The position numbers and the translations under genes are program-made. 64,000 nt of DNA from an uncultured Bacilli bacterium (lineage in GTDB: Bacteria > Bacillota_I > Bacilli_A > RF39 > UBA660): positions 89,826 to 153,825 of the forward strand of contig CAKOHV010000001.1 in NCBI GenBank assembly GCA_934086145.1, given 5' to 3'. Below the pieces are notes generated by a model. That model searched no databases. It was not told the DNA's origin and saw only the letters and a program-made list of their open reading frames with translations. Shown here in pieces: positions 25,321 through 36,443 of the stretch (its first letter is position 1; every line of letters starts with the position of its first letter).

Positions 25321-28300
25321 ATGAAAAAAACTAAAGTTGTTATAATTGGTGCCGGTCCGGCTGGGTTGACTGCCGGTTATGAATTACTAAAAAAGGATAA
25401 AAATTACGATGTAACAATACTCGAATCTTCAAATGATATTGGGGGAATATCTAAAACAATTAATTATAATGGTAATCGAATGGATATCGGCGGGCATCGT
25501 TTCTTTTCTAAGGACCCTAAGGTCAATGAATTTTGGCAAGAAATTTTACCATTACAAGGGAAGCCTTCTATTGATGACCTTGATTTAAAGCGTGAAAAAA
25601 AACTTGCTGAAAACGGACCTGATCCGCAAAAAGAAGATTGCATCATGCTTAAACGTCATCGTGTTTCAAGAATATATTATCTTAATAAATTTTTTGATTA
25701 TCCGGTCAGCCTATCTTGGTCAACTATTAAAAATTTAGGCTTCGTTAGAACGATGAAAAGTGGCTTTAGTTACTTAAAAAGTTTGCTTTGGAAAAAAGAA
25801 GAGGATTCTTTAGAAAATTTTTATATAAATCGTTTTGGCAAGAAACTATATAGTATGTTCTTTGAAGGCTACACCGAAAAATTGTGGGGAAGACATCCTA
25901 AAGAAATTGATGCCTCTTGGGGTAGCCAACGTGTCAAAGGTATTTCTATTACCGAAGTTTTAAAAAATGCTTTTTCTAAAATGTTTCATCTAAAAAATAA
26001 AAAAGTTGAAACTTCTCTGATTGAAGAATATTACTATCCCAAATATGGTCCAGGTCAACTTTGGGAACAGGTAGCAATCGAATTTGAAAAAATGGGTGGC
26101 AAAGTTTTAAAAAATCATGAAGTTACCAAAATAAATGTTCAAGATAAAAAAATCGTTAGTGTTGTATGTCAAGAAAAAGAAATTCAAGGCGACATCTTTA
26201 TTTCATCGATGCCTATAAAAGACTTAATTGCGGATATGAATAATGTCCCTGAAAAAATCGCCGATATTGCCAACAATTTACCATATCGTGACTTTGTTAC
26301 GGTTGGCTTACTTGTTAAAAACTTAAAAATAAAAAATCAAACGGCTATTAAAACATATAATGAACTTGTTCCTGATTGTTGGATTTACGTTCAAGATACT
26401 AAGGTCAAATTAGGCCGTATTCAAATTTTTAATAACTGGAGTCCTTACTTAGTTAAAAATCCGAAAAATACAGTATGGCTTGGTCTTGAATATTTCTGTA
26501 ATGAAGGAGACCAATTTTGGAATCTAAGTGAAGAAGAGTGTGTCAAATTAGCAATAAATGAACTAGAAAAAATCGGTATCATTGATTCTAACCAAGTAAT
26601 CGATTCACATCGTGAAAAAATTAAAAAAGCTTATCCTGCTTACTTTGATAGTTATGAGCATATTGATGAAGTTATTACATACTTAAATGAAATTCCTAAT
26701 CTTTATTGCGTAGGTCGTAATGGCCAACATCGTTATAACAATATGGATCATTCTATGATGACTTCCTTTAACACTGTAGAATGTATTATAAATAATAATC
26801 CTGACAAAAGTAGCATCTGGAATGTTAATACGGAGCAAGAATACCATGAAAGTGCCGAAGAAACAAAAAAAATTAAGAAAAAACCTAACTTTAATATCCC
26901 ATTTTTAAATAAAAAGAATTTTTTATTGCTATATTTACTTGTTTCTATCTTTTTAATTACTGCTCCATGGTATATTGATAACGATAGTTGGTTTATCTTT
27001 ACCCATGGCCGCTATATTTTAAATAATGGTTTTCCTTATATTGAACCATTTACTATCCATGAGGGCTTAAACTTTGTAATGCAACAATGGCTCTTTGCTC
27101 TCATCCTATATTTATGTAAATTTAAATTTGGTGTTAAATCATTGTTTTTCTTTGTTGTTACTGTCAATCTCTTAATCGTTTTTGTTCTTCATAAGTTATG
27201 TATGGTTGTTACCAAAAACAATTATAAAATAGCTATTCCTATAGCTTTCTTAATTGATTTCCTACTTATCAAGTTGACTTTTATAAGGACTCGTCCGCAA
27301 ATATTTTCATATGTTTTAATTCCTTTATTTATTTATCTTATAGAATTATATCGTACGAAAGGGAATAAGAAGACTCTTTTCCTTTTACCACTTGTATCCA
27401 TTCTAGAAGTCAATGTTCATGCTTCAATGTGGGCTTTCCTTTACGTTTATTCTATGCCATTTATTGCAGAATTAGTTATTCAAAAATTCACCAAAGAATC
27501 ACCAACTTATAAGGTTAAACCTTTAATTATTGCTCTCATTGCTTCAGTATTAGCTGGTTTTATCAATCCTTATGGTTATAAGGCTATGCTTTATTTCTTT
27601 ACATCCATTAATAAGGGTGCTAATATTTACATATATGAAATGCAAACCCCATCGGTTTTCTCGAAGGAAGGTTTATGTAATATTTTATTAATTGGTATTT
27701 TTATAGGTTTAAGTACTATGAAGTTTATGAAAAAAGGTAAAGTTGAATGGCGTTATATTTTCTTAACTTATGGTAGTTTTATTTTAGCTTTAACTAATAA
27801 AAAAAGTATAGCTTATTTTGTTATTTTTAGCTTATACCCAGCTGCTTATTATTTAAATATTTTACTAACCAATGAAGAAGCATCTATTAAAAAGGCGCCA
27901 TCTGCTGAATCTCATCGACTTTTGAATAATTCCCTTTTGGCCATTACCGCTCTAACTATTGTCTTTTCCTTTGCATGGAATGTCAAAATAAACTTAGATG
28001 AACCGGACTACAAAATCGAAAAAGAAGCGATATTATCTATTTTAAAAGATAATGAGAACAATCTTTCTGATTTGAAAGTATATTGCAATTATGACATGGG
28101 TGGCTACTTAGAGTATCATGGAATTAAAGCTTATATCGATCCACGAGCCGAAGTATTCTATTATTCTAACAATGGTAAAGAAGAAATTTTTAACGAATAT
28201 CTTCAATTACAAGCTAGCGAAATTAGTGTTGATGCATTCCTAGCTAAGTATAATTTTACGCACCTTTACCTAGCTCCAAATGATTTTTTAAGTAAAGTCA

Positions 28301-28467
28301 TTGATGTCAATGGTGATGAAACAAAATTCAAAAACTACACGATAATTTATAGTAGCCTTGATAGTAAAGTCTACGTTCGTGATGATTTATTGAAAAAAGA
28401 TAATTCAAAGGATGATGACAATTCAATTCCAACCAAAAAAGATTTATTAAAAAAATATAAAAAATAA
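25321..28467 (+). CDS. Fusion of an FAD-dependent NAD(P)-binding oxidoreductase/mutase-like domain and a GT-C-like membrane domain
   Basis: Residues 1 to about 520 form a flavoprotein of the amine oxidase/UDP-galactopyranose mutase type: [18 protein letters not shown] binds FAD, then [12 protein letters not shown] and a late [16 protein letters not shown] motif. Residues from about 540 carry 8-10 membrane helices with [20 protein letters not shown], then [11 protein letters not shown] and RTRPQIF, resembling polytopic GT-C glycosyltransferases. The C-terminal ~130 residues are soluble. Possibly makes or transfers a modified sugar onto a lipid-linked or surface polymer; substrate unknown. The start is ATG 25321 behind GAGGGTGG; an in-frame GTG at 25312 is less likely. 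Confidence 0.75.
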   Translation: MKKTKVVIIGAGPAGLTAGYELLKKDKNYDVTILESSNDIGGISKTINYNGNRMDIGGHRFFSKDPKVNEFWQEILPLQGKPSIDDLDLKREKKLAENGPDPQKEDCIMLKRHRVSRIYYLNKFFDYPVSLSWSTIKNLGFVRTMKSGFSYLKSLLWKKEEDSLENFYINRFGKKLYSMFFEGYTEKLWGRHPKEIDASWGSQRVKGISITEVLKNAFSKMFHLKNKKVETSLIEEYYYPKYGPGQLWEQVAIEFEKMGGKVLKNHEVTKINVQDKKIVSVVCQEKEIQGDIFISSMPIKDLIADMNNVPEKIADIANNLPYRDFVTVGLLVKNLKIKNQTAIKTYNELVPDCWIYVQDTKVKLGRIQIFNNWSPYLVKNPKNTVWLGLEYFCNEGDQFWNLSEEECVKLAINELEKIGIIDSNQVIDSHREKIKKAYPAYFDSYEHIDEVITYLNEIPNLYCVGRNGQHRYNNMDHSMMTSFNTVECIINNNPDKSSIWNVNTEQEYHESAEETKKIKKKPNFNIPFLNKKNFLLLYLLVSIFLITAPWYIDNDSWFIFTHGRYILNNGFPYIEPFTIHEGLNFVMQQWLFALILYLCKFKFGVKSLFFFVVTVNLLIVFVLHKLCMVVTKNNYKIAIPIAFLIDFLLIKLTFIRTRPQIFSYVLIPLFIYLIELYRTKGNKKTLFLLPLVSILEVNVHASMWAFLYVYSMPFIAELVIQKFTKESPTYKVKPLIIALIASVLAGFINPYGYKAMLYFFTSINKGANIYIYEMQTPSVFSKEGLCNILLIGIFIGLSTMKFMKKGKVEWRYIFLTYGSFILALTNKKSIAYFVIFSLYPAAYYLNILLTNEEASIKKAPSAESHRLLNNSLLAITALTIVFSFAWNVKINLDEPDYKIEKEAILSILKDNENNLSDLKVYCNYDMGGYLEYHGIKAYIDPRAEVFYYSNNGKEEIFNEYLQLQASEISVDAFLAKYNFTHLYLAPNDFLSKVIDVNGDETKFKNYTIIYSSLDSKVYVRDDLLKKDNSKDDDNSIPTKKDLLKKYKK

Positions 28468-28471
28468 TGAA

Positions 28472-28495
28472 AAGCATTCGCAAGAGTGCTTTTTT
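28472..28495 (+). terminator. Rho-independent terminator
   Basis: AAGCATTC (28472-28479) / GAGTGCTT (28484-28491), loop GCAA, T-run. Confidence 0.85.
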
Positions 28496-28542
28496 GCTTG
28501 GAAGAAAAATTAATTTGTGAGATAATATCTTCGGTGATAAAA

Positions 28543-29457
28543 ATGTTAATTATAGGAAGTCATGTTTCTTTTGGTAATAAGCAATTACTTGGTGCTGTTG
28601 AAGAAGCTTTATCATATGGTGCTAATACTTTTATGTTTTATACAGGAGCTCCTACTAATACTGTAAGAAAAAAATTAGACGAAGAAACAATAAAAAAAGC
28701 TCAGCAATTAATGCAGGAAAATGGCATTGATATAAATAATGTTATTTGCCATGCCCCATATATTGTTAATCCAGCCAATGCTACTGATCCTGATAAATAT
28801 CAATTTAGTATTGATTTTATTCGTAATGAATTGAAACGTTGTGATGAAATGGGCATTAAACAAATGGTTTTACATCCAGGTAGTGCCGTTAAAATTATTA
28901 AAGAAGAGGGCTTAAATAACATCGTTAATGCCTTAAATAAAGTTCTCGATGGTACAACGCAATGTAAAATTCTCCTTGAAACCATGGCTGGTAAGGGCAG
29001 TGAATGCGCTAGCACCCTTGATGAAATGGCTTACTTAATAAAAAATATCAAAAAACAAGATCAAATAGGTGTTTGCATTGATACTTGTCATATTAATGAT
29101 GCTGGTTATGATTTAACGGATTTTGATTCTTATCTTACGGAATTTTCTACTAAAATCGGTCTTGAAAAGATTGGTTGCGTTCATATCAACGATTCTAAGA
29201 ATCCATTAGCTTCACATAAAGATCGTCATGCCAACATTGGTAAGGGAACAATTGGCTTTGCCACTCTTTTAAAAATTATCTATCACGAAAAATTACAAAA
29301 TATTCCTAAAATATTAGAAACTCCATATATAGGGGATACCGATGATGATAAGAATCGTTTATATCCACCTTATAAGTATGAAATTGCTATGATTAGAGAA
29401 CAAAAATATGATGATAATTATTATGAAAAAATCCGTCAGGATTATCAAAAAAAGTAG
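28543..29457 (+). CDS. nfo: Endonuclease IV (AP endonuclease)
   Basis: Nfo cuts DNA at abasic sites using three zinc ions in a TIM barrel. From ATG 28543 (CGGTGATAAAA upstream) the product is 304 residues. Metal-binding motifs: GSHVSF at the N-terminus, CHAPYIVN, VLHPGS, LETMAGKGSE, CIDTCHINDAGYD, VHINDSKN, HANIGKG and a final ILETP. An ATG at 28486 lies in the preceding terminator and is rejected. Neighbour to rarA; both are DNA repair genes. Confidence 0.93.
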   Translation: MLIIGSHVSFGNKQLLGAVEEALSYGANTFMFYTGAPTNTVRKKLDEETIKKAQQLMQENGIDINNVICHAPYIVNPANATDPDKYQFSIDFIRNELKRCDEMGIKQMVLHPGSAVKIIKEEGLNNIVNALNKVLDGTTQCKILLETMAGKGSECASTLDEMAYLIKNIKKQDQIGVCIDTCHINDAGYDLTDFDSYLTEFSTKIGLEKIGCVHINDSKNPLASHKDRHANIGKGTIGFATLLKIIYHEKLQNIPKILETPYIGDTDDDKNRLYPPYKYEIAMIREQKYDDNYYEKIRQDYQKK

Positions 29458-29485
29458 CTTTGCGCTTTTTTAAAAGTTTTATTAA

Positions 29486-29499
29486 CGAACGTATGTTTA
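29486..29499 (+). promoter_or_regulatory. Probable LexA operator (SOS box) directly before rarA
   Basis: CGAACGTATGTTTA agrees with the Gram-positive SOS box CGAACRNRYGTTYG at every position but the last. It ends only a base before the GGAGG ribosome binding site of rarA, so bound LexA would sit at the promoter/leader. Confidence 0.7.
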
Positions 29500-29511
29500 G
29501 GAGGAACAAGA

Positions 29512-30843
29512 ATGTCTAACTTATTTGATAATGTTAATAATGTTTATCAGCCTTTAGCTGAGGTGATGCGTCCTCATACTCTCGAGGATTTTATTGGTCA
29601 AGAACACCTTGTCGGTCCCAATACCGCCTTACGCCAAATGATTGAAAGTGATCATATTACTTCTATGATCTTTTGGGGTCCTCCTGGCGTTGGGAAGACT
29701 ACTTTAGCTAAAATAATTGCTGATACAACAAATTCAGCTTTTAAAGAACTAAGTGCAGTTACTGCTGGCGTTAAAGATATTAAAGATTTAATTGCGGAAG
29801 CTGAATATAATAAAATGAATGGGCAAAAAACAATTCTTTTTGTTGATGAAATACATCGTTTTAATAAAGCTCAGCAAGATGCTTTCTTACCATTTGTGGA
29901 AAGGGGAGATATCATTTTAATTGGGGCAACCACTGAAAATCCTTCTTTTGAAGTAAATAGTGCTTTACTATCGCGAACTAAAGTCTATGTCTTAAATAGC
30001 CTTTCTGAAGAAAATATCCTAACTATTTTAAAGAAAGCTCTTACTAAAGTTGAAAAAAAGCAGGAATGTAACTTAAACATTCCTGAAGAATCACTAAAAA
30101 TAATTGCTAAGGTAAGTAATGGTGATGCTCGTAATGCTTTAAATACTCTTGAAAATATTCTTAATGTTCTAAAAAATGATGCTAATTCCTCACCATTAAC
30201 TACGGAAAAATTAACCGAAATTCTCCAAACTAATACTTTTATCTATGATAAAGATGGAGAAGAACATTACAATTTAATCTCTGCTTTGCATAAATCAATG
30301 CGTAATTCCGATCCTGATGCAACACTATATTACTTAGCTCGTATGTTAGAGGCTGGTGAAAATCCTTTATATGTTGCTCGTCGTTTGATTCGTTTTGCTT
30401 CGGAAGATATCGGCTTAGCTAATCCAACAGCTCTTACGCAAGCTACTTCTGCCTACGAAGCAGCACATTATATTGGCATGCCCGAATGCAACGTCAACTT
30501 AGCCCAAGCGGTTGTTTACTTAAGCCTCAGTCCTAAATCCAATTCTTTATATGTTGCTTATGAAAAAGCACGTCTTGATGCCAAGAAAACCGCTTATTTA
30601 AAAGTACCACTTCATTTACGTAATGCCGTCACCAAACTAGATGAAAAATTAGGTTATGGTAAAGATTATGAATACTCGCAAGAATATACTAATAAAATTA
30701 CAGGGATGTATTGCCTGCCTGATGAAATAAAAGATCATCAATATTACCAACCGGCTCCCATCGGCAAAGAAAAAGCTATTCAAGACGAACTAGCTAAGAT
30801 TAATCAAATTAAAACTAATTTACGGAACCAAAATAAAAACTAA
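29512..30843 (+). CDS. rarA: Replication-associated recombination protein A (RarA/MgsA) AAA+ ATPase
   Basis: RarA acts at stalled replication forks. The 443-residue protein has [17 protein letters not shown] at the N-terminus, Walker [10 protein letters not shown], Walker [11 protein letters not shown], sensor 1 [10 protein letters not shown] and the C-terminal tetramerisation region ([17 protein letters not shown]). TAGGAGGAACAAGA precedes ATG. An SOS box overlaps its leader, suggesting DNA-damage control. The gene downstream is convergent. Confidence 0.93.
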   Translation: MSNLFDNVNNVYQPLAEVMRPHTLEDFIGQEHLVGPNTALRQMIESDHITSMIFWGPPGVGKTTLAKIIADTTNSAFKELSAVTAGVKDIKDLIAEAEYNKMNGQKTILFVDEIHRFNKAQQDAFLPFVERGDIILIGATTENPSFEVNSALLSRTKVYVLNSLSEENILTILKKALTKVEKKQECNLNIPEESLKIIAKVSNGDARNALNTLENILNVLKNDANSSPLTTEKLTEILQTNTFIYDKDGEEHYNLISALHKSMRNSDPDATLYYLARMLEAGENPLYVARRLIRFASEDIGLANPTALTQATSAYEAAHYIGMPECNVNLAQAVVYLSLSPKSNSLYVAYEKARLDAKKTAYLKVPLHLRNAVTKLDEKLGYGKDYEYSQEYTNKITGMYCLPDEIKDHQYYQPAPIGKEKAIQDELAKINQIKTNLRNQNKN

Positions 30844-30846
30844 TCA

Positions 30847-31107
30847 TCAAAGATAATTAGCATATTTAATTGTATATTCTTTTAATAACTTCTTAATCTT
30901 AATAAAATTTTCTTCCGAATAATTACTTTTATATTTTTCAATATCAAAAATTCCATGATTAGATAAGATATTCTTCCAATTCTGTTTTATAAAACGATAT
31001 GTAAAATCAAGTTCTTCGTTACTTAAACCAATGCCATTATTGATAGCAAAATTATTAACATCATTAATATCCATATTATTTATATATCTTTCAATTAATA
31101 CAAACAT
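30847..31107 (-). CDS. DUF2624-like small protein
   Basis: An 86-residue protein, mostly helical. The pattern INDVNNFAINNGIGLSNEEL, then IFDIEKYKSN and FIKIKKLLKEY resembles the DUF2624 (YqfT) family. In B. subtilis yqfT is next to the endonuclease IV gene, and nfo lies 1.4 kb away here, which supports the guess. AGGTGATTTT precedes ATG. Function unknown. It converges with rarA, leaving three bases between the stops. Confidence 0.55.
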   Translation of the reverse strand: MFVLIERYINNMDINDVNNFAINNGIGLSNEELDFTYRFIKQNWKNILSNHGIFDIEKYKSNYSEENFIKIKKLLKEYTIKYANYL

Positions 31108-31203
31108 AAAATCACCTAATATAATATATTCTAAGAACGTTAAATATATACAATAATTATTATAAATATTAGTTAATTACTCATACTAATAATGGTGATT
31201 TAG

Positions 31204-33129
31204 ATGAAAAAAATCTATTATTTCCTTCTATTTATTTTAACGGGTATTATAAGTTATCGTTTTATTAAACTTCGTTTTATTGATTATGATAAATATTATG
31301 AAGAATACTTAAATATGTCTAATAAAATTGTTTATGGAACTTCCGCTCCCCGCGGTCGTATTCTTGATCGTAATGGTAAAATTTTGGTAGATAATGTAGG
31401 AATTAATACAATTGTTTATCATAAAATAGCTGATCTTGATGAGATAGCCTTAGCTAAGCAAATTCTTACTATCTTAGATTATCAAGAAACGGCGACCACT
31501 AGTGAATTAAAAAAATATTATCTTTTAACCAATAGTGGGGATGAGCTATTAACAGAAACGGAAAAAAAACTATATAACCATCGTAAAATGACAACTAAAG
31601 AAATTGAAGAACTTAAGTTATCTCGTCTTGATGAACAAACTTTAAACTACTCAGAAGATGAAAAGAAACTCATTCATATGTATTATCAATTAAATAAAGG
31701 ATATTTTTATTCTAGTAAGATAATTGCTGAAGATGTCAATAATACAACATGCGCTAAAATAAATGCTAAAAATTTACCTGGTTTAACTTGTGAATATACA
31801 GTTAAAAGAGTATATCTTTATGATACGATGAATGCTTTATATGGTAGTGTTGGCCAAATGAATGAGCTTAATAAAGATTATTATCTAGAAAAAGGATACT
31901 CTCTTGATGATGCTGTTGGTATAAGCTACTTAGAAAAAGAATATGATGACTACTTAAAAGGGACCAAAGCTAAATACTTAGTTGATAAAAATAATCAACT
32001 AGTCTTATTAGAAAACTCTAAAATAGGTAATGATATTATGTTAAGTATTGATATTGATTTACAATTAGAAATTAATAAAATAATTAAGAAAAATATCGAT
32101 TTAGCTAGTACCTTAAAAAATACCCAGTATTATAATACTTCCTACGTTATTATAAGTGATCCTAATACTGGTGAAATAATCGCAAGTACTGGTTTAAGTA
32201 AAGTAAATGGTTCTTTTAAGGATGTTACAAGTAATATTTTAACTTCTTCCTTTACCGTTGGTTCTGTTATAAAAGCCTCAACTATTAGTGTTGGTTATCA
32301 AAATAATCTTATCAAAGAAGGAGCTAAGATAAATGATTCTTGTATTAAGTTATATCGTGTTCCTACGAAGTGTTCTTTTAAAAGACTTGGTTTAATTGAT
32401 GATATTACGGCGCTAAAAACTTCTAGTAATTATTATCAATTTAAAATTGCCATCGCTTTAACGGGTAAAAAATATAAAAAGAATATGAAATTAGGGGTTA
32501 GTGAAAGAGAATTTAATATTTATCGTGATACTTTAGCTAGTTTTGGCCTAGGTACTTCAACCGGAATTGACTTAGAAAACGAATCCTTTGGCATTAAAGG
32601 AAATAAGATTGCTGATGATTTACTCCTTAATTTAGCTATTGGTCAGTATGATACGTACACTCCATTACAATTAACTAACTATATTAATACAGTTGCCAAA
32701 GATGGTAATCGCTATGCTATGCATTATTTAAAAAATGTTCAAAGTAAAAATAATATCATTTATGAATATGAACCAAAACTTTTAAATACGGTGACCGGAA
32801 CTAATTTTCCTCGTATCAAAGAAGGTTTAAGACAAGTTTTATATAATGGAACAGGGCGTGGTTACACTGATAAAAAATATAAACCAGCCGGTAAAACCGG
32901 AACTTCGGAGGTTGTTTATAGTAAAGATGTTACGACTATCAATCAAACCTATGCGATGTTTGCCCCATACGATAATCCCAAGTATTCAATCGTCGTTGTA
33001 AGTCCCAATATTTCCTACAATAATAAAAAAGATAATTATATAGCCCCTATAAATCGCTATATTTCCAAAGAAGTAAGTAAATTATTGTTTGAAAATTCCA
33101 AAATATATGATACAATAGGAACGGATTAA
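31204..33129 (+). CDS. Class B penicillin-binding protein (PBP2/PbpH-like transpeptidase)
   Basis: Cross-links peptidoglycan outside the membrane. The 641-residue protein has one N-terminal membrane helix, a dimerisation domain starting at [12 protein letters not shown] (48-59), and the transpeptidase domain with SVIK (354-357, catalytic Ser354), SSN (407-409) and KTG (564-566). The SxxK context is GSVIKAST instead of the usual GSTFK. No PASTA domain, so it looks like an elongation-type PBP. RBS ATGGTGATTTAG. rpmG follows after 17 bases. Confidence 0.85.
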   Translation: MKKIYYFLLFILTGIISYRFIKLRFIDYDKYYEEYLNMSNKIVYGTSAPRGRILDRNGKILVDNVGINTIVYHKIADLDEIALAKQILTILDYQETATTSELKKYYLLTNSGDELLTETEKKLYNHRKMTTKEIEELKLSRLDEQTLNYSEDEKKLIHMYYQLNKGYFYSSKIIAEDVNNTTCAKINAKNLPGLTCEYTVKRVYLYDTMNALYGSVGQMNELNKDYYLEKGYSLDDAVGISYLEKEYDDYLKGTKAKYLVDKNNQLVLLENSKIGNDIMLSIDIDLQLEINKIIKKNIDLASTLKNTQYYNTSYVIISDPNTGEIIASTGLSKVNGSFKDVTSNILTSSFTVGSVIKASTISVGYQNNLIKEGAKINDSCIKLYRVPTKCSFKRLGLIDDITALKTSSNYYQFKIAIALTGKKYKKNMKLGVSEREFNIYRDTLASFGLGTSTGIDLENESFGIKGNKIADDLLLNLAIGQYDTYTPLQLTNYINTVAKDGNRYAMHYLKNVQSKNNIIYEYEPKLLNTVTGTNFPRIKEGLRQVLYNGTGRGYTDKKYKPAGKTGTSEVVYSKDVTTINQTYAMFAPYDNPKYSIVVVSPNISYNNKKDNYIAPINRYISKEVSKLLFENSKIYDTIGTD

Positions 33130-33146
33130 AAAAGGAGGGCAGTACT

Positions 33147-33311
33147 ATGGCAAAAAACGAAAATAGACCTAATATTACACTTGTTTGTACAGAATGTAAA
33201 CATGAAAATTACACAACTGAAAAAAACAAAAAAAATAATCCTGAAAAAATGGAAATAAAGAAATTTTGTAAATGGTGTAATAAGACAACTGTTCATAAAG
33301 AGAAAAAATAG
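33147..33311 (+). CDS. rpmG: 50S ribosomal protein L33
   Basis: A 54-residue protein with two CxxC pairs (Cys14/Cys17 and Cys41/Cys44), that is, the zinc-binding form of L33. Sequence features: [20 protein letters not shown] and [15 protein letters not shown]. Strong RBS AAAGGAGGGCAGTACT before ATG. It sits between the PBP gene and efp. Being the zinc form, it may be exchanged for a zinc-free paralogue under zinc limitation, as known in Bacillus. Confidence 0.95.
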   Translation: MAKNENRPNITLVCTECKHENYTTEKNKKNNPEKMEIKKFCKWCNKTTVHKEKK

Positions 33312-33326
33312 TTTAGAGGTGTTAAA

Positions 33327-33893
33327 ATGAATGGCTTAATTAATATTAATGATATTAAAAATGGTATGACTATTATCTATGATGGTAAGTTATACTTAGT
33401 TCAAAGCTTCCAACACGTAAAACCAGGAAAAGGCGCTGCCTTCATGAAGGTTAAAATGCGTAATTTAAGAACAGGAGCAAACATCGAAGAAACTATTAAT
33501 AGTAGTGTAAAGGTTGAAAAGGCTCATGTTGATAAGAAGAAAATGTCTTACTTATACAATAGTGGAACTGGCTATATTTTCATGGATAATGAAACCTATG
33601 AACAAATTGAAGTACCAGAAGACACTTTAGCAGAAGAAAAGAAATTCTTAAAAGAAAACATGGAAGTACAATTAGATTTCTATCAAGGCGATATTATTGG
33701 TGTTACTTTACCAGAAAAAGTTGAATACGAAGTAGTTGAAACAACTGAAGCTGTTAAAGGAAATACTACTAATAATGCTCAAAAAGATGCCACTTTGGAA
33801 AATGGTTACGTTGTAAAAGTACCATTATTTATTTCTCAAGGTGAAAAAATTATCGTATCTACCTTAGATGGAAAATATTCAAGTAGAGCTTAA
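33327..33893 (+). CDS. efp: Elongation factor P
   Basis: EF-P helps ribosomes pass proline stretches. The 188-residue protein has the KOW-like N-terminal domain with the tip loop HVKPGKGAAF (Lys35 is the residue commonly modified), followed by two OB domains; FQLDFYQGD-type and VPLFISQGEKI motifs are visible. TTTAGAGGTGTTAAA precedes ATG. It follows rpmG by 15 bases and ends at a terminator. Confidence 0.95.
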   Translation: MNGLININDIKNGMTIIYDGKLYLVQSFQHVKPGKGAAFMKVKMRNLRTGANIEETINSSVKVEKAHVDKKKMSYLYNSGTGYIFMDNETYEQIEVPEDTLAEEKKFLKENMEVQLDFYQGDIIGVTLPEKVEYEVVETTEAVKGNTTNNAQKDATLENGYVVKVPLFISQGEKIIVSTLDGKYSSRA

Positions 33894-33903
33894 TAAAGCT
33901 TTC

Positions 33904-33933
33904 AAAGTGTTAATGCAAGTTAACACTTTTTTA
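33904..33933 (+). terminator. Rho-independent terminator after efp
   Basis: AAAGTGTTAA (33904-33913) / TTAACACTTT (33920-33929), loop TGCAAG, T-run. The 130 bases from here to the next gene hold no further feature. Confidence 0.88.
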
Positions 33934-34063
33934 ATGTCTTTAAGCTTTCAAAAATTACATAAAAAATGTCAAAGGTCTCATAAAAAAAGCGCAAAGACTA
34001 AGATATATGGTAAAATAAGTTATAGAAAGCTTAAAGAAAGCGTATTATTTAATGGGTGATTAT

Positions 34064-34792
34064 ATGTATAAATATAATGAAATCAATATTAATTATAAAG
34101 ATTATGGAAAAAAAGAAGCTCCTGCTTTAGTATTTTTACATGGTTGGGGCCAAAATATTGCCATGATGGAACCAATCGCTAATCCTTTTGCCGACACCCA
34201 TCGTTTAATAATTCTTGATCTTCCTGGGTTCGGTGCTTCTGATGAACCAGACTATGCTTGGACCATCTTTGACTATGCTAAAATGCTTGCTACTTTACTT
34301 AAAAGTTTACAAATTGAAAATCCGACCTTGATAGGTCATTCTTTTGGCGGTAAAATAAGTATTGCTTTTGCTTCATGTTATCCCGTCGCGAAGTTAGTTC
34401 TTTTAGCTAGTCCCTATAAAGTTAAGATAAAAGAACCATCTACTAAAGTAAAAATCTTAAAAAAATTAAAAACTATCCCGGGTTTAAACAAATTAGCCGA
34501 AACAATGAAAAAACATTTAGGTTCAACTGATTATAAAAATGCCTCACCGTTAATGCGTGAGATTCTTGTTAAACATGTCAATACTGATTTAACAAGTGAT
34601 GCCGCCCAGATAAAATGTCCAACCCTGCTTATTTGGGGAACCAATGATGAAGCTGTTCCTTATGCTGATGCCCTAGAACTTGAAAAGATAATCGCTAATT
34701 GTGGTCTTGTCACCTATGATGGCTGTACCCATTATGCTTATCTTGAACGTTTAAATCAAACTATCAGTGTCCTAAAATCCTTTTTTGAATGA
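34064..34792 (+). CDS. Alpha/beta hydrolase
   Basis: A 242-residue soluble hydrolase with the oxyanion motif FLHGWGQN, nucleophile elbow GHSFGGK, acid WGTNDEAVP and histidine in GCTHYAYLE. These give a complete Ser-Asp-His triad. The substrate is not predictable; esters are typical. ATG 34064 follows GGGTGATTAT; the ATG at 34052 is rejected because it lies upstream of the RBS. It is followed closely by murF and ddl, so it may belong to the same transcript. Confidence 0.8.
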   Translation: MYKYNEININYKDYGKKEAPALVFLHGWGQNIAMMEPIANPFADTHRLIILDLPGFGASDEPDYAWTIFDYAKMLATLLKSLQIENPTLIGHSFGGKISIAFASCYPVAKLVLLASPYKVKIKEPSTKVKILKKLKTIPGLNKLAETMKKHLGSTDYKNASPLMREILVKHVNTDLTSDAAQIKCPTLLIWGTNDEAVPYADALELEKIIANCGLVTYDGCTHYAYLERLNQTISVLKSFFE

Positions 34793-34806
34793 AAGAAGTG
34801 TGAAGT

Positions 34807-36408
34807 ATGAAAACAATCTTTATAATAAGTTTAATTATCTATCTAATATACATCAATATAATTAGTATTAAGTCTCTTCATATGCTCCAACAAAATCGTT
34901 ACAATCGTGGTTATCGTTACATAAAATGGATTATTAAAAATAGAAAAGAAAATTTCTTAAATTTAACTTTAATTTTCTTCTTATATCTGTTATTCCTTTT
35001 AAGTAATAACTTACTGCCATATTTACCATATGTCTTTATTATTCTAACAATTTTCTTAGCATATGTTTTTATTGCCAATCGGGCAAAAGAAAATATCAAA
35101 ATACCTTTAAAGTATACTTCACGTATTAAACGATTAATTGCAACTAATAATCTTCTACATTTAATACCTTGTTTAATTATGCTTTTAACTTTTGATGAAA
35201 CATCATTGCCAATTTACTATTTTATTCTTGGCCTTATTGCTTATCTCAATTTATTTACTTTAATTTTGATAAACTTCTTAAATCGTCCATTAGAAAAGTT
35301 AGTTGGTTTACACTTCAAAAACGAAGCCGAACGTAAGTTAAAGAGTATGACTAATATGAAGGTTATTGGTATAACTGGTAGTTATGGTAAAACAAGTTCT
35401 AAGAATATTCTTTGTGATATTTTAAATGTCAAATATAATGCCTTTAAAACCCCAGCTAACTATAATACACCTTTTGGTTTAATGATAACGATAAATAATT
35501 ATCTTGATAAATACAACGATTACTTCATTGCTGAAATGGGTGCTTGTAAAAAGGGTGAAATAAAAGAACTATGTGATTTAGTACATCCCACTTATGGTAT
35601 CTTAACTAAAATTGGTTTAGCTCACCTTGAAACTTTTGGTTCTGAAGAAAATATTCAAAAAACTAAGTTTGAACTTATTGAATCACTACCAGAGGATGGT
35701 ATCGGTGTTTTAAATGGCGATGATGAAAAACAAAGAGATTATATTCTAAAAAATAAATGTAAGATAGTTTGGATTGGTATAGATAACCATCGAGTTGATT
35801 GTTATGCCAAAGATATCGAATTAACTTACAAAGGAACCAAGTTTAATGTTAAATTTAAAAATCTTGATAAAGAATATAAATTTGAGACTAAACTTCTTGG
35901 TCGAGCTAATATTTACAATATTTTAGCTGGTATTGCTTTAGGTCATGAATTAGGTATCTCTATTAAAGATTTACAATCTGCCGTTAAAAAAGTTTCACCA
36001 GTCGAGCATCGTCTATGTATGAAAAAATATTACGACATTAATTTAATTGATGATGCTTACAATGCTAATCCTAATGGTTGTGAAATGGCCGTTGAAGTTT
36101 TATCACAAATGCCAGGTAAAAAAATCATTACTACTTCCGGTATGATTGAACTGGGAGCTAAATCGTATGAAAAAAATAAAGAATTAGGTATCCAAATAGC
36201 TAGTCATAAAATTGATGATGTTATCTTAATTGGTAAAGAACAAACAAAGCCAATCCAAGATGGTCTAAGAGAGTGCCAATATCCGGACGAACATATACAT
36301 ATCTTAAATGATATAATGGATGCCTTCCCGTTAATGCAAAAATTAAAAGATGGAGATACTTATGTTTTACTACAAAGTGATCTTCCAGATACATTCAATG
36401 AAAAATAG
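34807..36408 (+). CDS. murF: Membrane-anchored MurF-type ligase
   Basis: MurF adds D-Ala-D-Ala to the UDP-MurNAc-tripeptide. The first ~160 residues contain five or so membrane helices, which is not usual for MurF. The ligase follows: P-loop GITGSYGKTSSK (188-199), then TPANYNTPFGLMITIN and the MurF-type EMGACKKGEIKEL, GILTKIGLAHLETFGS, LNGDDEK and DDAYNANPNG. Adjacent ddl makes the dipeptide substrate, which supports MurF over other Mur ligases. RBS GAAGTGTGAAGT. Confidence 0.8.
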   Translation: MKTIFIISLIIYLIYINIISIKSLHMLQQNRYNRGYRYIKWIIKNRKENFLNLTLIFFLYLLFLLSNNLLPYLPYVFIILTIFLAYVFIANRAKENIKIPLKYTSRIKRLIATNNLLHLIPCLIMLLTFDETSLPIYYFILGLIAYLNLFTLILINFLNRPLEKLVGLHFKNEAERKLKSMTNMKVIGITGSYGKTSSKNILCDILNVKYNAFKTPANYNTPFGLMITINNYLDKYNDYFIAEMGACKKGEIKELCDLVHPTYGILTKIGLAHLETFGSEENIQKTKFELIESLPEDGIGVLNGDDEKQRDYILKNKCKIVWIGIDNHRVDCYAKDIELTYKGTKFNVKFKNLDKEYKFETKLLGRANIYNILAGIALGHELGISIKDLQSAVKKVSPVEHRLCMKKYYDINLIDDAYNANPNGCEMAVEVLSQMPGKKIITTSGMIELGAKSYEKNKELGIQIASHKIDDVILIGKEQTKPIQDGLRECQYPDEHIHILNDIMDAFPLMQKLKDGDTYVLLQSDLPDTFNEK

Positions 36409-36443
36409 ATTATGATATAAAAAATATAAGGAGTGATAATAAT

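Noticed and set aside
33868..34059. 63-codon open frame at the end of efp
   Set aside because: It overlaps the efp 3' end and the terminator, has no ribosome binding site, and its Lys/Ser-rich translation looks like read-through of non-coding sequence.
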